Assembly (NCBI GenBank): GCA_016916535.1
Contig: CP070276.1
Span: 1,488,001 to 1,552,000 of the forward strand
Length of the DNA: 64,000 nt
Source of the DNA: Dysgonomonadaceae bacterium zrk40
GTDB taxonomy: Bacteria > Bacteroidota > Bacteroidia > Bacteroidales > Dysgonomonadaceae
Direction of reading: 5' to 3'
Each line of letters starts with the position of its first letter. Position 1 is the first letter of the stretch. The position numbers were made by a program, and so were the translations under genes. This document shows, one piece after another, positions 62,294-64,000 of the stretch. Below the pieces are notes generated by a model. That model ran no database searches. It had not been told where the DNA came from and worked only from the letters and a program-made list of their open reading frames with translations.

Positions 62294-64000
62294 ATGACGC
62301 ACAATCCAACCATCCTACTGATAATCTCAGTTTTGTTATCTACTGCCAACTGGGTGGCGGCACAGACACCAGCCTTTCCCGGCGCCGGGGGTGCCGGCAT
62401 GTTCACAACCGGTGGGCGTGGAGGAGAAGTGCTCTATGTCACCTCCCTCGATGACTCCGAAGAGCCTGGCACACTACGTTGGGCCATACGTAAGAAAGGT
62501 CCCCGTATCATCTTATTCAAGGTGTCCGGGGAGATACGTCTTAATAGCCCGCTGAAGATCAACAACGGCGACTTGACCATCGCCGGCCAATCGGCTCCTG
62601 GTGATGGCATCTGCATCAGCAACCACGAGACGGTGATCAGTGCCGACAACGTAGTCATCCGCTTCATCCGCTTCCGGCTGGGAGACAGGGCTCAGAAGGC
62701 GGTTGATGCGTTATCAGGGTTCAGGAACGAGAACATCATCATCGACCACTGTAGCATGAGCTGGGGAGTAGATGAACTCTCCTCTTTTTACGACAACCGT
62801 AACTTCACCATGCAATGGTGCTTCATCACCGAAAGTCTCAGAAACTCGGTACATACCAAGGGAAGACATGGCTACGGCGGCATATGGGGCGGCCAGAACG
62901 CATCGTTCCACCACAATCTGCTTGCTCACAACGACAGCCGCAATCCGCGCTTCTGTGGCAGCCGTTACTCCAACCAACCCGATCTGGAGAAGGTGGATTT
63001 TCGCAATAACTTGATTTACAACTGGGGAGCTAACAACATCTACGCCGGTGAAGGTGGCGAATACAACCTGGTAGGGAATTATTTCAAGCCGGGGCCTGCC
63101 ACCGGGAACAGTGCCTCTAAACGAATCCTGAACCCCGATGCGGACAACGGCAAAAACAACCAGCCGTCTGGCATCCATGGTCGATTCTATCTCGAGGGGA
63201 ATATCCTGGAGGGTAATGAGTCGGTCAGCAACGACAACACGCTTGGAGTGGAAATGGGAAGTACTTTTGCTCAATTTGCCCCACAGGTAAAGCGAGAGAA
63301 TATTATTGCTACGGAGCCCTTTCCAATGGTCCCGATCACTACCGATGAAGCAGCGCAAGCCTACGAAAAGGTGCTGCGCTTCGGTGGCTGTTCACTGGTG
63401 AGAGATCTTCATGACGAACGGTATGTAGAGGATGTGAAAGCTGGTTCCTACACCTTTGAGGGCTCTGGTGGCAGCACCGGGGGACTGATCGACAGTCAGG
63501 AGGATGTGGGAGGATGGCCCGAGTACCGGACTTTCAATTCATATCTGGACGGAGATGAGGATGGTATTCCCGATGGATGGCTGGAGCAGCACTTTCCCGG
63601 TAAAAAGGCGGATGAGTTGAATGAGGAGGGATACACCTACCTGGAGCTCTATCTCCACAGCCTGGTAGCCCATCTGATGGGAAACGAGACTGGTGAAACT
63701 GCTAAAAGCGTCCGCCAAACACCCGGTGCCACCAAAAAATTTGTTGTGGACCAACAGGGAGATGGTGACTTTCGTTCGCTTCAGGAGGCAATTGATGCGG
63801 TAAGGGCGTTTGACCCTGATTACACCACTGTGATCTATCTGAAAGAGGGAACCTACTATGAAAAGGTGGTGATTCCCGATCATGTGCGAAACCTCAAGAT
63901 AGTGGGAGAGAACAGGGAGAAGACCATCATCTCCTACAACGACCATGCCCTGTTGAACAATATGGGGACCTTTCAAACCTACACTCTGTTAATCAGGGGT
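62294..64000 (+). CDS. PL1 pectate lyase-CE8 pectin methylesterase fusion (partial, runs off the window)
   Basis: 569 codons without a stop up to the last base. Signal peptide ends near VAAQ. A PL1 beta-helix domain (about 22-400) shows GGRGGEVLYVTSLDD, IDHCSMSWGVDE and GRHGYGGIWGG. A short segment with calcium-loop character, DGDEDGIPDGW (about residues 419-429), links it to a CE8 domain that begins FVVDQQGDGDFRSLQEAID and is cut at LLIRG; its catalytic Asp residues would lie outside the window. PL1 cleaves de-esterified homogalacturonan by beta-elimination, and CE8 removes methyl esters first, so the fusion joins successive steps. Confidence 0.92.
   Translation, partial: MTHNPTILLIISVLLSTANWVAAQTPAFPGAGGAGMFTTGGRGGEVLYVTSLDDSEEPGTLRWAIRKKGPRIILFKVSGEIRLNSPLKINNGDLTIAGQSAPGDGICISNHETVISADNVVIRFIRFRLGDRAQKAVDALSGFRNENIIIDHCSMSWGVDELSSFYDNRNFTMQWCFITESLRNSVHTKGRHGYGGIWGGQNASFHHNLLAHNDSRNPRFCGSRYSNQPDLEKVDFRNNLIYNWGANNIYAGEGGEYNLVGNYFKPGPATGNSASKRILNPDADNGKNNQPSGIHGRFYLEGNILEGNESVSNDNTLGVEMGSTFAQFAPQVKRENIIATEPFPMVPITTDEAAQAYEKVLRFGGCSLVRDLHDERYVEDVKAGSYTFEGSGGSTGGLIDSQEDVGGWPEYRTFNSYLDGDEDGIPDGWLEQHFPGKKADELNEEGYTYLELYLHSLVAHLMGNETGETAKSVRQTPGATKKFVVDQQGDGDFRSLQEAIDAVRAFDPDYTTVIYLKEGTYYEKVVIPDHVRNLKIVGENREKTIISYNDHALLNNMGTFQTYTLLIRG

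Overview
The window is chromosomal DNA of a Bacteroidota (Bacteroidales) bacterium. Evidence: a SusC/SusD pair next to a hybrid two-component sensor, a type IX secretion lipoprotein (PorW/SprE-like), trp genes in the order BEGDCFA, several DUF families typical of the phylum, and -7 boxes of the form TAnnTTTG. A Dysgonomonadaceae-type organism (Proteiniphilum/Petrimonas-like) fits, but that is inference. No rRNA, phage or CRISPR was seen. One complete IS982-family element and one tRNA gene (Arg, CCT) are present.

Layout: 1-5.4 kb holds a membrane-anchored thioredoxin, a PorW/SprE-like lipoprotein overlapping an RdgB-type pyrophosphatase, a Gfo/Idh/MocA oxidoreductase and an EamA exporter. 5.5-12.3 kb is a complete tryptophan operon on the minus strand, preceded by a 14-residue leader peptide with tandem Trp codons and a terminator, a well-formed attenuator. 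12.3-15.4 kb is an AT-richer accessory patch: a small metal-binding chaperone with a membrane protein, then an ADP-ribosylglycohydrolase fused to a J-like domain, a HIRAN protein and a DUF6146 lipoprotein. 15.4-31.5 kb is mostly housekeeping: DUF3810 protein, copper ATPase, S9 peptidase, SpoU methyltransferase, thioredoxin, PPOX protein, IS982 element, YifB/ComM, a thioredoxin-fold lipoprotein, glycosyltransferase, Upp and PckA. 31.5-36.5 kb has a DUF1080 lipoprotein, peroxiredoxin, a CoA-disulfide-reductase/rhodanese fusion, a DUF134 protein, tRNA-Arg and flavodoxin.

36.6-64 kb is a pectin-utilisation region. Rightward run: SusC, SusD, a beta-helix lipoprotein, GH28 polygalacturonase, CE12 acetylesterase, GH105 unsaturated-uronyl hydrolase and a PL1-CE8 fusion running off the window. 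These should release and capture galacturonate and oligogalacturonides. A giant hybrid sensor/regulator lies divergently upstream. Behind it a leftward operon carries the intracellular sugar-acid steps: UxaC, UxaE (tagaturonate to fructuronate), an SDR (fructuronate to mannonate), a PfkB kinase, 6-phosphogluconate dehydrogenase, a LarA-family nickel epimerase, a Tat-exported oxidoreductase and a tandem DUF1080 lipoprotein.

The most interesting reading is that mannonate may be epimerised to gluconate by the LarA homologue, phosphorylated and decarboxylated by Gnd into the pentose phosphate pathway, instead of going only through UxuA/KDG/KDPG. No uxuA, eda, zwf or pgl is in the window. Other points: two unrelated intergenic 11-bp tandem repeats that each end in an inverted copy of their own unit, a 24-bp perfect palindrome upstream of the pckA promoter, a 22-bp stem-loop inside the pectin operon, and runs of 10 and 9 G in the sensor gene.
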